Part shown: in pieces, positions 15,240 to 24,014 of the stretch | How positions within the stretch are numbered: the stretch's first letter is position 1 | How the letters are laid out: the number at the start of each line of letters is the position of its first letter | Assembly (NCBI GenBank): GCA_034679345.1 | Contig: JAXDAY010000013.1 | Location: 124,001 to 188,000, forward strand | Direction of reading: 5' to 3' | Length of the DNA stretch: 64,000 bases | DNA from: JAXDAY01 sp034679345 | GTDB lineage: Bacteria; Eisenbacteria; RBG-16-71-46; CAIMUX01; VGJL01 | The notes under the pieces: model-generated | The model's database searches: none | Told to the model about the DNA's origin: nothing | Seen by the model: only the letters and a program-made list of their open reading frames with translations | Translations under genes and position numbers: made by a program

Positions 15240-15718
15240 CGCTCCACCTCCCGCGGGCCGCGATAGCGGGCAAAGTTCGTCCGCGACTCATAAAGGACCA
15301 GCTCGCTCAATTCGCAGCCCTGGATCTTTCCATCCAGCTCGTCCCAGAAGCGAATCGCCAGGTTCTCGACCGTGGGAACGCAATCACGGAGGAAGTCGAC
15401 ATCGAGGTTCAGGTTCTTGTGATCGACCCTGGAGACGACGAGACGATCCAGGATCTCCTTTAGCTCCTTCAGGTCGATGATCATCCCCGTCGCCGGATCA
15501 GGCTCCCCGCGGAGCGTCACGTCCAGGACGTAGTTGTGACCGTGGCCGTTCGGGTTGTTGCATATCCCGAAGACCTCGCAGTTCTTCTCGTCGCTGAAGC
15601 TCGGATTATAGAGCCGATGGCAGGCGCTGAACTCGACGCGCTTGGTGATCTCGACGATCCTGGCGACCCGAGGCCGCGTCCGGGCGGCGCGGGCGGCCGC
15701 ATCTGTCGATCGACGCAT
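15227..15718 (-). CDS. 6-pyruvoyl-tetrahydropterin synthase / QueD family
   Basis: A 163-residue enzyme. Zinc-binding histidines are His34 (FSACHRL), His59 and His61 (NGHGHNY); the catalytic Cys53 lies in GICNNPNGHGH. The run from residue 48 to 95 (VFGICNNPNGHGHNY, then DPATGMIIDLK and DHKNLNLDV) is much closer to animal PTPS than to classical QueD, which has a shorter CGRLHGH type. ATG 15718 is chosen for GAAGGAGA upstream. It acts on the FolE product; next to folE and an SDR, a biopterin-like product is more likely than queuosine, though no qued neighbours (queC, queE) are present to decide. Confidence 0.88.
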   Translation of the reverse strand: MRRSTDAAARAARTRPRVARIVEITKRVEFSACHRLYNPSFSDEKNCEVFGICNNPNGHGHNYVLDVTLRGEPDPATGMIIDLKELKEILDRLVVSRVDHKNLNLDVDFLRDCVPTVENLAIRFWDELDGKIQGCELSELVLYESRTNFARYRGPREVERWRS

Positions 15719-15790
15719 GGAAATCTCCTTCCGTCGGCAGCTTCTGCGGAGAGGCGAAAGCGTCCAACGGGAGGACTCTACCACGCCGGC

Positions 15791-16825
15791 CTAGTCGCGC
15801 AGGCGGCCCCGCTCGAACTCGCCATCGGAGGCGTCGTAGAGGTCGCGGACCATCGGCAGGACGAGATCCTGCGCCTCCATGACCTCCACCGGAAGGAAGA
15901 CGCCAGCCGCCGTGGGGCGTCCCCCGCCCCCGAGGCGCGAGGCGAGGCATCCCACGTCATGCCGTCCCTTCGACCTGAAGGTCACCCGCACGCCGGATCC
16001 GCTGACCTCCCTGAAGAGGACGCAGATCTCCACCTCCTGAATCGAGAGGAGATTGTCCAGAATGCCGTCACCATCGTGGAGGGTGGTCGCCGTCTCCTGG
16101 AAGGTGGTATGGGGAAGAGAGACCCAGGCGATCTGACCATCCCGGTCCTGGCGAAGGTTCTCGAGGGCTCGGCGGTAGAGCGCGGCTCTGGGGTAGCTCT
16201 CGCTCTGAAAGATGGCGCGCGTCACCCTCTGGTGGTCGACGCCGTGGCGAAGCAGATCGGCGGCGACGAGAACCGAGCGGTTCGTCGTGTTGGGGAGCCG
16301 CAACCCCCCGGTGTCGAACATGAGACTCACATAGATCGCCTGCGCGATCTCCGGGGTGATCCTGGCCCCTGCCCAGCGAAGATAGTTGTAGAGCATCTCC
16401 CCCGTGCTGCCCGCAGTCGGGTCGGTCATGAGGAGATCGCCGAACTCGGCACCCGGATGATGGTGGTCGATCGCGACGATCGGCAGGCGACCTCCCTGGA
16501 ACATGGCGGCGAGGTCGCCGAGGTAGTCCCATTGGCTGACATCGAGGGCGATCACCACCTCGGTCCCGGGCGGAACGGGAGGGTGGCCGTTCTCGCCGAG
16601 GTAGTGTACCGGGAAGAGGCCGAGCAGTGAGTTGTAGCACTCGCGCGCCGCAGTGGGATTGAGGATGGTGGCGGACTTTCCGCGGTCCCGGAGATGGAGA
16701 GCCAGGGCGACCTCGGAGCCGATGGAGTCGCCTTCGGGGAACACATGCGATGTGAGGAGGAAACGATCGTGTCGATCTAGGACTTCAGCAAGGCTCTGCC
16801 ACCCTCGGCCTGGTCCAATGTCCAT
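15791..16825 (-). CDS. DHH-family phosphoesterase, NrnA-like, with altered motifs
   Basis: A 344-residue protein of the NrnA class (nano-RNase / pAp phosphatase) with DHH and DHHA1 domains. Motif I reads TSHVFPEGDSIGSE, with Glu31 where Asp is usual. Motif III is DHHHPG (residues 120-125). The C-terminal DHHA1 glycine loop reads GGGGRPTAAG, with Arg replacing the usual His. The rest of the fold is intact (ALDVSQWDYLGD, GSTGEML, FDTGGLRL). It may degrade di- to tetranucleotides or pAp, or have changed specificity. It precedes the PTPS gene by 72 bases. Confidence 0.82.
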   Translation of the reverse strand: MDIGPGRGWQSLAEVLDRHDRFLLTSHVFPEGDSIGSEVALALHLRDRGKSATILNPTAARECYNSLLGLFPVHYLGENGHPPVPPGTEVVIALDVSQWDYLGDLAAMFQGGRLPIVAIDHHHPGAEFGDLLMTDPTAGSTGEMLYNYLRWAGARITPEIAQAIYVSLMFDTGGLRLPNTTNRSVLVAADLLRHGVDHQRVTRAIFQSESYPRAALYRRALENLRQDRDGQIAWVSLPHTTFQETATTLHDGDGILDNLLSIQEVEICVLFREVSGSGVRVTFRSKGRHDVGCLASRLGGGGRPTAAGVFLPVEVMEAQDLVLPMVRDLYDASDGEFERGRLRD

Positions 16826-16937
16826 CCCACCGCCCCTCTTGGTATGGAACTAGCGTCTGAATTCGGTCCGCACGAGTCGTTGCGCAAAGCGCAGGAGGGA
16901 AACTGCCATAGTGCCGGCCCAGGCGTCAACAAGTTTC

Positions 16938-17315
16938 TTAAGCGCAGCCCATAACTAGCTCATTTATAATGACTTGCATATGTGTCACAAAGTGCGAACG
17001 GCTGACGATCCGGTCTGCGCCCGCCTCTCGCATCGCCTGAAGCCCCTCGCGATCGACATGGGAGCCGATGACGCAGACGCGCCAGACAGGAGCCGGATCA
17101 TCGCGCAGCTGCCGGATGATCGCCCGGGCCTCCTCGACGCCGATGTCGAGATCCAGCAGAAGGATTCCCCCCGCGGCGCGGATTTCCAGGAGATCCGCGG
17201 GCTGGATCCGGCGAAACGGAACTTCTGCCGCGCGCATGACCGGCTCGATTCGGCTCGGCAGCAGGAGACTCGCCGATAAGAAGTAGGCCCTGCGGGGAAC
17301 GACCATCTCAAACAT
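16938..17315 (-). CDS. Small receiver-like (REC) domain protein
   Basis: A 125-residue protein. Its centre, LLLDLDIGVEEARAIIRQL, resembles strand beta-3 of response-regulator receivers with the phospho-acceptor Asp. GADRIVSRS resembles the end of the fold, but the usual conserved Lys is replaced by Ser. The acidic pair of beta-1 is not evident. No DNA-binding domain is present. ATG 17315 overlaps the ygfZ stop by 8 bases, with GAGGGGC upstream. It may be a stand-alone or degenerate receiver; the partner is unknown. Confidence 0.6.
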   Translation of the reverse strand: MFEMVVPRRAYFLSASLLLPSRIEPVMRAAEVPFRRIQPADLLEIRAAGGILLLDLDIGVEEARAIIRQLRDDPAPVWRVCVIGSHVDREGLQAMREAGADRIVSRSHFVTHMQVIINELVMGCA

Positions 17316-18270
17316 GGCGCCCCTCGCGGAACGGGAGGTTCTCGATCGTCGCGTCCCGATTCCCGATGCGGACAATGGTGCCCTCCTCGAAGGCTTCCGC
17401 GCGAACGGTGGCGAGGCCGATGGCGTCGCCCTCAGTTTCCATCGGCGGGGACGCGACGCTTCTCAAGCGGCCGACGTCTCGCCCATCGAGGAAGATCGAA
17501 GCTCCGGGAGGGGCGGGCGCGCCTCGAAATCGCACGCCGGCCAGCCGCGAGCGGAGGTGGCCGCGATAGTGGAGGCGGGCGACGGCCTCCTGGCCGAGGT
17601 AGCAGCCTTTTTCGAAGGAGATCGCCTCTTCAAGACCGACCTCCAAGGGAAGGGACTCGGCGTCCATCTCCCGGCCGAACCACGGGCGACCCGCCTCGAT
17701 GCGGAGCCGGTCGAGGGTCTCTCCTCCGATCTCGACCGCCCCGGACAAGGAGAGCGCCGCGCCGAGCGCGAGAGGATCTTCCGTGACGAGATGGAAGTCG
17801 TTCTCGCCGGCCTCGCGGACAGGCCAGCCCTCGCACTGCGTGGCTGTCAGGACTCGCGCCGCGTCGGGTCCGCTCAGCAGCAGCACGGCGAGATCGGGTC
17901 TCGCCTCCATCTCGACCTCCTCCATGACCCGATGCCGCTCGAGCGCGTCGAGGATCTGAGGCAGGCAGTCGACTTGCGTCTCCAGATCGGCGCCATCGGC
18001 GCGACGGCGAAGCCACATCTCGGCGATGAGCCGCCCCCGGCGATCGACCTGGCAGGCCCGGCGCACCTCGCCGGGCGGAAGCTTCGAGACCTCCTGGGTC
18101 AGCATGCCCTGCAGGAAGCCAACCGCGTCCCGGCCGCGGACATGCAGCACTCCCCTCCAGGGAAGCGCGAGCCAGACCGACCCGCGCTTCGCGGACTCCC
18201 ATTCAGCGATGGGATCGCCGACTCGCGCCGAAACGGAGCGGCCCGCATGCTCAAACCGCTCGCCTCGCAT
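17308..18270 (-). CDS. ygfZ: YgfZ/GcvT-like folate-binding protein
   Basis: A 320-residue protein with the diagnostic family motif K-G-C-Y-x-G-Q-E (EKGCYLGQEAV), near residue 225, and an N-terminal GcvT fold (LHVRGRDAVGFLQGMLTQ). YgfZ proteins use tetrahydrofolate and support repair or assembly of certain Fe-S enzymes, including MiaB, which is also in this window. The start at 18270 shares one base with the protease stop (TGATG), indicating coupling; an ATG at 18363 would overlap the upstream gene by 94 bases. Confidence 0.88.
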   Translation of the reverse strand: MRGERFEHAGRSVSARVGDPIAEWESAKRGSVWLALPWRGVLHVRGRDAVGFLQGMLTQEVSKLPPGEVRRACQVDRRGRLIAEMWLRRRADGADLETQVDCLPQILDALERHRVMEEVEMEARPDLAVLLLSGPDAARVLTATQCEGWPVREAGENDFHLVTEDPLALGAALSLSGAVEIGGETLDRLRIEAGRPWFGREMDAESLPLEVGLEEAISFEKGCYLGQEAVARLHYRGHLRSRLAGVRFRGAPAPPGASIFLDGRDVGRLRSVASPPMETEGDAIGLATVRAEAFEEGTIVRIGNRDATIENLPFREGRHV

Positions 18271-19067
18271 CAGGGCTGGGGCTGGTAATACTCCAGCGCC
18301 TTGGGGATCAGCTTCTCCAGGTTCTCGATCCGGGTCTCGTGGCTCGGATGGGTGCTCAGCCACTCGGGGGGAGCTCCGCCGCTGGAGGCGGCTTCCATCC
18401 GCTGCCAGAATGAGAGCGCCTCGCGCGGGTCGTACCCCGCCTTGGCCATATAGACGAGGCCGATGTGATCCGCCTCCGACTCGTGCGATCGACTGAAAGG
18501 CAGCATCACCCCGACCTGGCCGCCCACTCCATACGCGGAGAGAAGGAGATTCCGCGTGGCCGGGCTCTTCTCCTTCAGGAGCGCCGAAAGGCCCATCCCC
18601 CCGATCTGGAAGGCCAGCTCGTTGGTCATCCTCTGTCCACCGTGACGCGCGATCGCGTGTCCGATTTCATGGCCCATCACCGTCGCGAGCCCCGCCTCGG
18701 TCTGGCTCACGGGGAGGATTCCGGTGTAGACGGCGACCTTCCCTCCGGGAAGGCAGAAGGCGTTGATCATCGCGTCGTCGCGGATCAGGTTGAACTCCCA
18801 CTGGAAGTCGGGTCGGTCGGAGACGGCCGCGATCCTCCCTCCAACGCGACGCACCATCTCGAGATCAGGGCCGCTCGTCACCAGCTCGGCGCCGGCGAGG
18901 ACTTGCTGGTAGCTGTCCAGCCCGAGGGCCAACTCCTGGCTCTCCGGGATCAGGTTGAACGACTTGCTGCCCATCACCGGGACGGTCGCGCACCCGATCG
19001 CAAGGAGAGCGACAATGGCGAGAGCGGCCATCGTGGTCTGGAAACGAGTTCTCGTACGAGTCGGCAT
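18270..19067 (-). CDS. M48-family metalloprotease, lipoprotein
   Basis: A 265-residue periplasmic zinc protease. The signal peptide ends in LAIGC (Cys26), a lipobox. The zinc site HEIGH is at residues 133-137, with the third ligand Glu in SHESEAD. The motif INAFCLPGGKVAVYTG precedes it as in BepA/LoiP-type proteins. The TPR domain of BepA is absent, so it is closer to the short LoiP/YcaL type. It probably takes part in quality control of envelope proteins. First gene of the minus-strand run leading to ygfZ. Confidence 0.93.
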   Translation of the reverse strand: MPTRTRTRFQTTMAALAIVALLAIGCATVPVMGSKSFNLIPESQELALGLDSYQQVLAGAELVTSGPDLEMVRRVGGRIAAVSDRPDFQWEFNLIRDDAMINAFCLPGGKVAVYTGILPVSQTEAGLATVMGHEIGHAIARHGGQRMTNELAFQIGGMGLSALLKEKSPATRNLLLSAYGVGGQVGVMLPFSRSHESEADHIGLVYMAKAGYDPREALSFWQRMEAASSGGAPPEWLSTHPSHETRIENLEKLIPKALEYYQPQP

Positions 19068-19157
19068 GGCGCATTCCTCCCTGAGAGGAGCCTAACAACC
19101 ACGGGGCGAATCCACGAGATGCCGTTTACCCCACCCCGCGGATCCGATAGGTTCGCG

Positions 19158-20588
19158 ATGGAGCCTATGAACGATCCAGATCCCATGCCGCCGGAGGCGC
19201 AGACCCATCGGAGCGAATCGGCCTCGGCCGGGCGGACCTCGCCGGGCCGATCCGCGCCAAGCGGGTGGCGCGTCTCTTGTTCCGAGGCCGATCTCTCCTC
19301 ACTTCGAGGGGCCGGCGCCGGCCGCGATATCCATCCCCAGCATCCCCAGGTCTACTGGGCCGACGAGTCCGGCGAAGAGTGGATCGGCCTCGGCGAGGCC
19401 GATCGGCTCGAATCGGACGGGGCTACGCCCCCCGAGAGGCTGCCGGATCAGGTCCGCGAGCGACTCGCCTCGATCCAGGCCTCCCCCGAGGCGAGGGACA
19501 TGATGCGCTACCTGGGCGGGATCGCGTTCGATCCCTTGGTGTCCCCCCACCCGTCGTGGCCCGCCGGCATCGGAGGCCGTTTCGTTCTCCCCCGTCTCCT
19601 CCTCCGCAGGAAGCGGGGCTCCCCGCGCTGCCGTTGGATTCAGGTCGAGCGCGCGGGAGGAGAAGACGTGGACCCGCACGTTCTGCGCGGGCTTGCAGCG
19701 TCGCTTCTCGCGCCCGCCCCCACCGGCGCCGGCGAGCTGCAGGGCCTTCGACTCGTCGAGTCGCGGAGCCAACGCGCACATTTCGAGGCGGCCGTGCTCC
19801 GCGCCTTGCGCGCAATCGAGGAGGGGGAGCTGCGCAAGGTCGTTCTCTCGCGTGATCTCGTCTTCGACTCGCCCGATCTGGTCGATCCGTGGAGGCTCAT
19901 GCGACGGATCGCCTCGCGCAATCCGCGCGGCGTCCAGTTCCTGTTCCGCTTCGATCCCAACGGCGCCTTCCTGGGCGCCACTCCGGAGAGGCTCTTCGTC
20001 CAGGAGGGGCGCAGAGTGCGAAGCGATTGTCTCGCGGGGACCGCGTCCCGGGGCTTTGACGCGGACGGGGATGCCAGGCTCGCGGAGCTTCTCCGTTCGA
20101 GCGAGAAGGATCGCCGGGAGCACCGATTCGTCCTCGATGGGATCGTGGAGGCCCTCGCCCCGCTCTGCATGTGGATCGAGGCGCCGACCTCGCCGGCCGT
20201 GCAGCCGCTGCCGATGGTCCAGCACCTCCACACCCCGGTCGCCGGATGGCTGCGCCCGGCGGTCTCCTTGAGCGAGATCCTCCGATCGCTGCATCCGACC
20301 CCCGCCGTGGGGGGCGCTCCGCGGGAGGCGGCGATCCGCTGGATTCGGAGGCTCGAGGGTCGGCCGCGAGGATGGTACGCGGGAGCGGTCGGATCGATCG
20401 GAGTCGACCGCGCGGACTTCGCCGTGGGTATCCGCAGCGCGATCGTCCGCGACCGGCGCGTCACGGTCTTCGGAGGGGCGGGGATCGTCCGCGGATCCGA
20501 GCCGGCAATGGAATGGGAGGAGACCGCCCGAAAGGCGGCCTCGCTCATGAGCCTCTTCGCGGAGGAGGGGTGCCCGACCCCAACCTGA
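19158..20588 (+). CDS. menF: Isochorismate synthase
   Basis: A 476-residue chorismate-binding enzyme making isochorismate from chorismate, the first step of menaquinone synthesis. Visible motifs are LRKVVLSRDL, FLFRFDPNGAFLGATPERL, GTASRG, HLHTPVAGWL, HPTPAVGGAP, GWYAGAVGSIG and the C-terminal GAGIVRGSEPAMEWEET, all typical of MenF/EntC. The start is uncertain: ATG 19158 is used; 19167 is a close alternative. The first 60 residues are low in conservation. First gene of the men operon. Confidence 0.93.
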   Translation: MEPMNDPDPMPPEAQTHRSESASAGRTSPGRSAPSGWRVSCSEADLSSLRGAGAGRDIHPQHPQVYWADESGEEWIGLGEADRLESDGATPPERLPDQVRERLASIQASPEARDMMRYLGGIAFDPLVSPHPSWPAGIGGRFVLPRLLLRRKRGSPRCRWIQVERAGGEDVDPHVLRGLAASLLAPAPTGAGELQGLRLVESRSQRAHFEAAVLRALRAIEEGELRKVVLSRDLVFDSPDLVDPWRLMRRIASRNPRGVQFLFRFDPNGAFLGATPERLFVQEGRRVRSDCLAGTASRGFDADGDARLAELLRSSEKDRREHRFVLDGIVEALAPLCMWIEAPTSPAVQPLPMVQHLHTPVAGWLRPAVSLSEILRSLHPTPAVGGAPREAAIRWIRRLEGRPRGWYAGAVGSIGVDRADFAVGIRSAIVRDRRVTVFGGAGIVRGSEPAMEWEETARKAASLMSLFAEEGCPTPT

Positions 20589-22330
20589 ACGTCCTCTGGT
20601 CCCGCTTGATCCTGGAGGCGTGCGCGCGCGCCGGCGTCCGCGACCTCGTCCTGTGCCCCGGCTCCCGATCGGGCCCGCTGGTCATCGCCGCCAGCGCGAT
20701 GCCGGGAATCCGCAAGCGCGTGCTCTACGACGAGCGTTCGGCCGCCTATTTCGCCGTCGGGCTCACGATGGGCGGAGCGCGCCCCGCCGCAGTGCTGTGC
20801 ACCTCGGGCACCGCAGCGGCGAACTTCCTGCCGGCCGTGGTCGAGGCCTCCCTTGCCCACCGGCCCCTCGTGGTGCTCACGGCCGACCGACCGCCGGAGC
20901 TGCGCCATAGCGGCGCGCCGCAGACGATCGATCAACTCCACCTCTACGGCCGGTTCGTCCGCGCGTTCGAGGACTTGCCGCTGCCCGCCGGGACGACCCC
21001 GGCGCTGCGGGATCTCCGATCCCGGGTCGAGGCGGTCTGCCGGCGCGCCTGCGGTCCGCGTCCCGGTCCGGTCCACTTGAATATCCCGCTGACCGATCCG
21101 CTGTCGCCCGCCCCGCTCGACGAAGACCATGTGGCGCGGCTCGCGCGCGAGATCGAGAGAGAACACGAGACGGGGGGCAGGGAGCAGGTCCTGGCCAGGC
21201 ACGATCTCCTGAAGGAAGAGCCGATCGAGACGCTTCGAAACGAGCTGCAGCGCCGATCGCGCGGCTGGATCGTAGCGGGTCCCGAGGCCGCGCGGGCGGG
21301 CGAGACGGAGCCGATCCTCCGCCTGGCTCGCGGCCTCCACTGGCCGCTCTTCGCGGATGTCGCCTCCGGCCTGCGCGTCGCCGCGGCGGCGGACACGGCC
21401 TGCGCCCACGCGGAGCTCTTTCTTCGCGCCCGGCCGCTCGCCGATGAGTCGCCCGAATTCGTTCTGCGACTCGGCGGGCTTCCGACGAGCAAGATCCTGA
21501 ACGAGGCGATCGCGCGTCACCGTCCTCCGGTCGTCTCGATCCAGCCCGATGGCGATCGCCGCGATCCCGACGGGGTCGTGGCCTCCGCGCGCGTCGCTTC
21601 GCCGGCCGAGGCATGCGCGCGGCTCGCGCGAGGCATCGACTCCCCGGCGCCGGGCGCGACGGCATGGCGCGACCGATGGCTGCGGGCCGATCGGGCGGCC
21701 GCGGCGGCGCTCGCCGAGGAGATCCTGCCCCTCGAAGCGGCAGCTCTGCGGTCGGCGATCGCCGCAATGCCCGCCGGGGCGTCGATCTTCCTCTCGAGCA
21801 GCATGCCGATCCGATGGGGCGAGGCATATGTGCCCTTCGACCCGGGGGCGCCGGCGGTCTTCGCGAACCGGGGGGCGAACGGAATCGACGGCGTCACCTC
21901 CACGGCGATGGGCGTCGCGGCCTCGAGCGGGCGCCCGCTGCTCCTCGTCACCGGCGACCTTGCGTTCCTGCACGACCTGAACGGCCTCCACGCGGCGCGG
22001 GAGGCCGAGGCGCCGGTCGAAGTACTCCTGCTGAACAACGACGGCGGCGGGATCTTCTCCTATCTGCCCGTCTCCAACTACCCCGAGATCTGCGAGCCGC
22101 TCTTCGCGACCCCCCACGGCCGCGACCTCGGGCCCGCGGGGCGGATCTTCTCCTTGGAGCACGAGCGGGCCGCCGGCGTCTCCGATGTGGCCGCGGCGAT
22201 TCGAAGGCTCCTCCAAGGGGGCGTCTCGGGTATCGTGGAGGTTCGGATCGATCGTCAGGAGGGGGCAGCCGCCCACCGGGCGGCGATCGCGCGGGTCGTC
22301 GCGGCCGTGACGGAGGCAGTGGGGGCGTGA
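20570..22330 (+). CDS. menD: SEPHCHC synthase (2-succinyl-5-enolpyruvyl-6-hydroxy-3-cyclohexene-1-carboxylate synthase)
   Basis: A 586-residue thiamine-diphosphate enzyme joining isochorismate and 2-oxoglutarate. It starts at GTG 20570, inside the end of menF (19-base overlap), with GGAGGA upstream. Motifs: LCPGSRSGPL, the cofactor-activating Glu in YDERSAAYFAVG, CTSGTAAANFLPAV, FANRGANGIDG, and the ThDP-binding GDLAFLHDLNGL...LNNDGGGIFSYL. Length is normal. It overlaps menH by four bases (GTGA). Confidence 0.95.
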   Translation: MPDPNLNVLWSRLILEACARAGVRDLVLCPGSRSGPLVIAASAMPGIRKRVLYDERSAAYFAVGLTMGGARPAAVLCTSGTAAANFLPAVVEASLAHRPLVVLTADRPPELRHSGAPQTIDQLHLYGRFVRAFEDLPLPAGTTPALRDLRSRVEAVCRRACGPRPGPVHLNIPLTDPLSPAPLDEDHVARLAREIEREHETGGREQVLARHDLLKEEPIETLRNELQRRSRGWIVAGPEAARAGETEPILRLARGLHWPLFADVASGLRVAAAADTACAHAELFLRARPLADESPEFVLRLGGLPTSKILNEAIARHRPPVVSIQPDGDRRDPDGVVASARVASPAEACARLARGIDSPAPGATAWRDRWLRADRAAAAALAEEILPLEAAALRSAIAAMPAGASIFLSSSMPIRWGEAYVPFDPGAPAVFANRGANGIDGVTSTAMGVAASSGRPLLLVTGDLAFLHDLNGLHAAREAEAPVEVLLLNNDGGGIFSYLPVSNYPEICEPLFATPHGRDLGPAGRIFSLEHERAAGVSDVAAAIRRLLQGGVSGIVEVRIDRQEGAAAHRAAIARVVAAVTEAVGA

Positions 22331-23184
22331 CGGAGTCCATCGACAACTTCATCGAGACGGCCGGATTCCGCTGGCGGATCCGGGAGACCGGATCCGGCGA
22401 GGGAGCGCCGCTGCTTCTCCTTCATGGCTTCACCGGATCCGGCGAGCTGTGGAGCGACGCGGCGACGCGGTTGCAGGAGAGGCGCTGCATCATGCCCGAC
22501 CTCCCCGGCCACGGCGGCAGCGGCTCGGTCGAGCCGGAGGGGCAGTGGTCGCTCCGGTGGACCGCCGATCGATTGCTCGATCTCGTCGAGACGATGCGGA
22601 TCGACGCCTTCGACCTGGCCGGCTACTCGATGGGAGGACGCCTGGCCCTTCAGCTCGCGATCCGCCACACGACCCGCGTGCGCCGGCTGGTCCTGATCGG
22701 GGCATCGGCGGGAATCGCTTCGGAGAAGGAGAGGCAAGAGAGGCTCGCGGCCGACGAGGAGATCGCCCGCATGCTCGAGGAGCGCGGGATCGAGGCGTTC
22801 GTCGACTACTGGGAGGCGCTGCCGCTCTTCTCGGGCGGCTCCCTCTCCGGAGAGACGCGCCAGCGCATGCGCATGATCCGGCTCGCGAACGATCCCGTGA
22901 GGTTGGCGGCGGCCCTGCGTCGCCTGGGGCCCGGCGCTCAGACGCCCCTTCACCCCTACCTGCCCGATCTCATGACACCCACCCTGCTCGTCGCGGGCGG
23001 GCGGGACGCGAAGTACCGCGCCATCGCCTACGAGATGGCCGCCACGCTTCCCCGGGCGCGCGTGGAGATCATCGGGGAAGCCGGACACGCGGTCCCGGTC
23101 GAGGCGCCATGGGAGCTGGCCCTCGCGATGAACCGGTTTCTCTCATCCCCTAACCCGACGGAAGGAGACGAGGAGCGTGAGTGA
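22327..23184 (+). CDS. menH: SHCHC synthase (alpha/beta hydrolase of menaquinone synthesis)
   Basis: A 285-residue alpha/beta hydrolase starting at GTG 22327 in a GTGA overlap with menD. The nucleophile is Ser101 in GYSMGG, the acid Asp lies in VAGGRDAKY, and the base His in GEAGHAVPVE. The oxyanion segment is LLHGFTGSGE. MenH removes pyruvate from the MenD product. The adjacent men genes make this assignment firm. Its end overlaps menB by eight bases. Confidence 0.9.
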   Translation: MTESIDNFIETAGFRWRIRETGSGEGAPLLLLHGFTGSGELWSDAATRLQERRCIMPDLPGHGGSGSVEPEGQWSLRWTADRLLDLVETMRIDAFDLAGYSMGGRLALQLAIRHTTRVRRLVLIGASAGIASEKERQERLAADEEIARMLEERGIEAFVDYWEALPLFSGGSLSGETRQRMRMIRLANDPVRLAAALRRLGPGAQTPLHPYLPDLMTPTLLVAGGRDAKYRAIAYEMAATLPRARVEIIGEAGHAVPVEAPWELALAMNRFLSSPNPTEGDEERE

Positions 23185-24007
23185 ACCGAGAATCCCCTCC
23201 TGGACGCCCGCCGGAGAGTATGAGGACATCCTCTACTTCAAGGCGGAAGGAATCGCGAAGCTCGTGATCCACCGGCCCGAGGTGCGAAACGCGTTTCGGC
23301 CGGCGACGATCATCGAGCTCTCGCGCGCGCTCGAGGATGCGCGAAACGACGCCTCGATCGGCGTGATCGTTCTGACGGGGGCCGGAGAGAAAGCCTTCTG
23401 CTCCGGCGGGGACCAGCGCATCCGAGCGGCGGCCGGCTACGTCGGCGCCGACGGGGTGCCGCGCCTGAACGTCCTGGATCTCCAGAAGCAGATCCGCTCC
23501 TGTCCGAAGCCGACGATCGCGATGGTGGCGGGATACGCGATCGGCGGCGGCCATGTCCTGCACCTCGTCTGCGATCTGACCATCGCGGCGGAGAATGCCC
23601 GCTTCGGCCAGACGGGACCGAGGGTGGGAAGTTTCGACGGCGGATTCGGAGCGAGCATCCTGGCCGATCTCGTGGGGGTCAAGAAGGCCAAGGAGATCTG
23701 GTTCCTCTGCCGCCAGTACGACGCGCAGGAGGCGCTGCGGATGGGGCTCGTCAACGCCGTCGTCGCCCTGGAGGATCTCGAGGCGGAGACGATCCGCTGG
23801 TGCCGCGAGATCCTGCGCCACTCCCCGCTTGCGATCCGCTGCCTCAAGTCGGCGTTCAACGCCCGGACCGACGGCGAGGCCGGGCTGCAGGAACTCGCGG
23901 GCAACGCGACTCTGCTCTATTACATGAGCGAGGAGGCGCAGGAGGGCCATCGCGCCTACATCGAGAAGCGCTCCCCCGATTTCAAGCGTTTCCCGAGGCT
24001 TCCCTAG
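23177..24007 (+). CDS. menB: 1,4-dihydroxy-2-naphthoyl-CoA synthase
   Basis: A 276-residue crotonase-fold enzyme closing the naphthoquinone ring. GTG 23177 is preceded by ACGAGGAGC. The oxyanion holes are in CSGGDQRIR and AIGGGHVLHLVCDLTIA; the family-specific stretches GQTGPRVGSFDGGFG and KAKEIWFLCRQYDA are present, as is the C-terminal EGHRAYIEKRSPDF. Length is typical. Seven bases separate it from menA. Confidence 0.96.
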   Translation: MSEPRIPSWTPAGEYEDILYFKAEGIAKLVIHRPEVRNAFRPATIIELSRALEDARNDASIGVIVLTGAGEKAFCSGGDQRIRAAAGYVGADGVPRLNVLDLQKQIRSCPKPTIAMVAGYAIGGGHVLHLVCDLTIAAENARFGQTGPRVGSFDGGFGASILADLVGVKKAKEIWFLCRQYDAQEALRMGLVNAVVALEDLEAETIRWCREILRHSPLAIRCLKSAFNARTDGEAGLQELAGNATLLYYMSEEAQEGHRAYIEKRSPDFKRFPRLP

Positions 24008-24014
24008 GAGAGAG

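Noticed and set aside
19640..22276. Very long minus-strand open frame across menF and menD
   Set aside because: It lies antisense to two clear enzymes, with low-complexity Arg/Gly/Ala content and no motifs.
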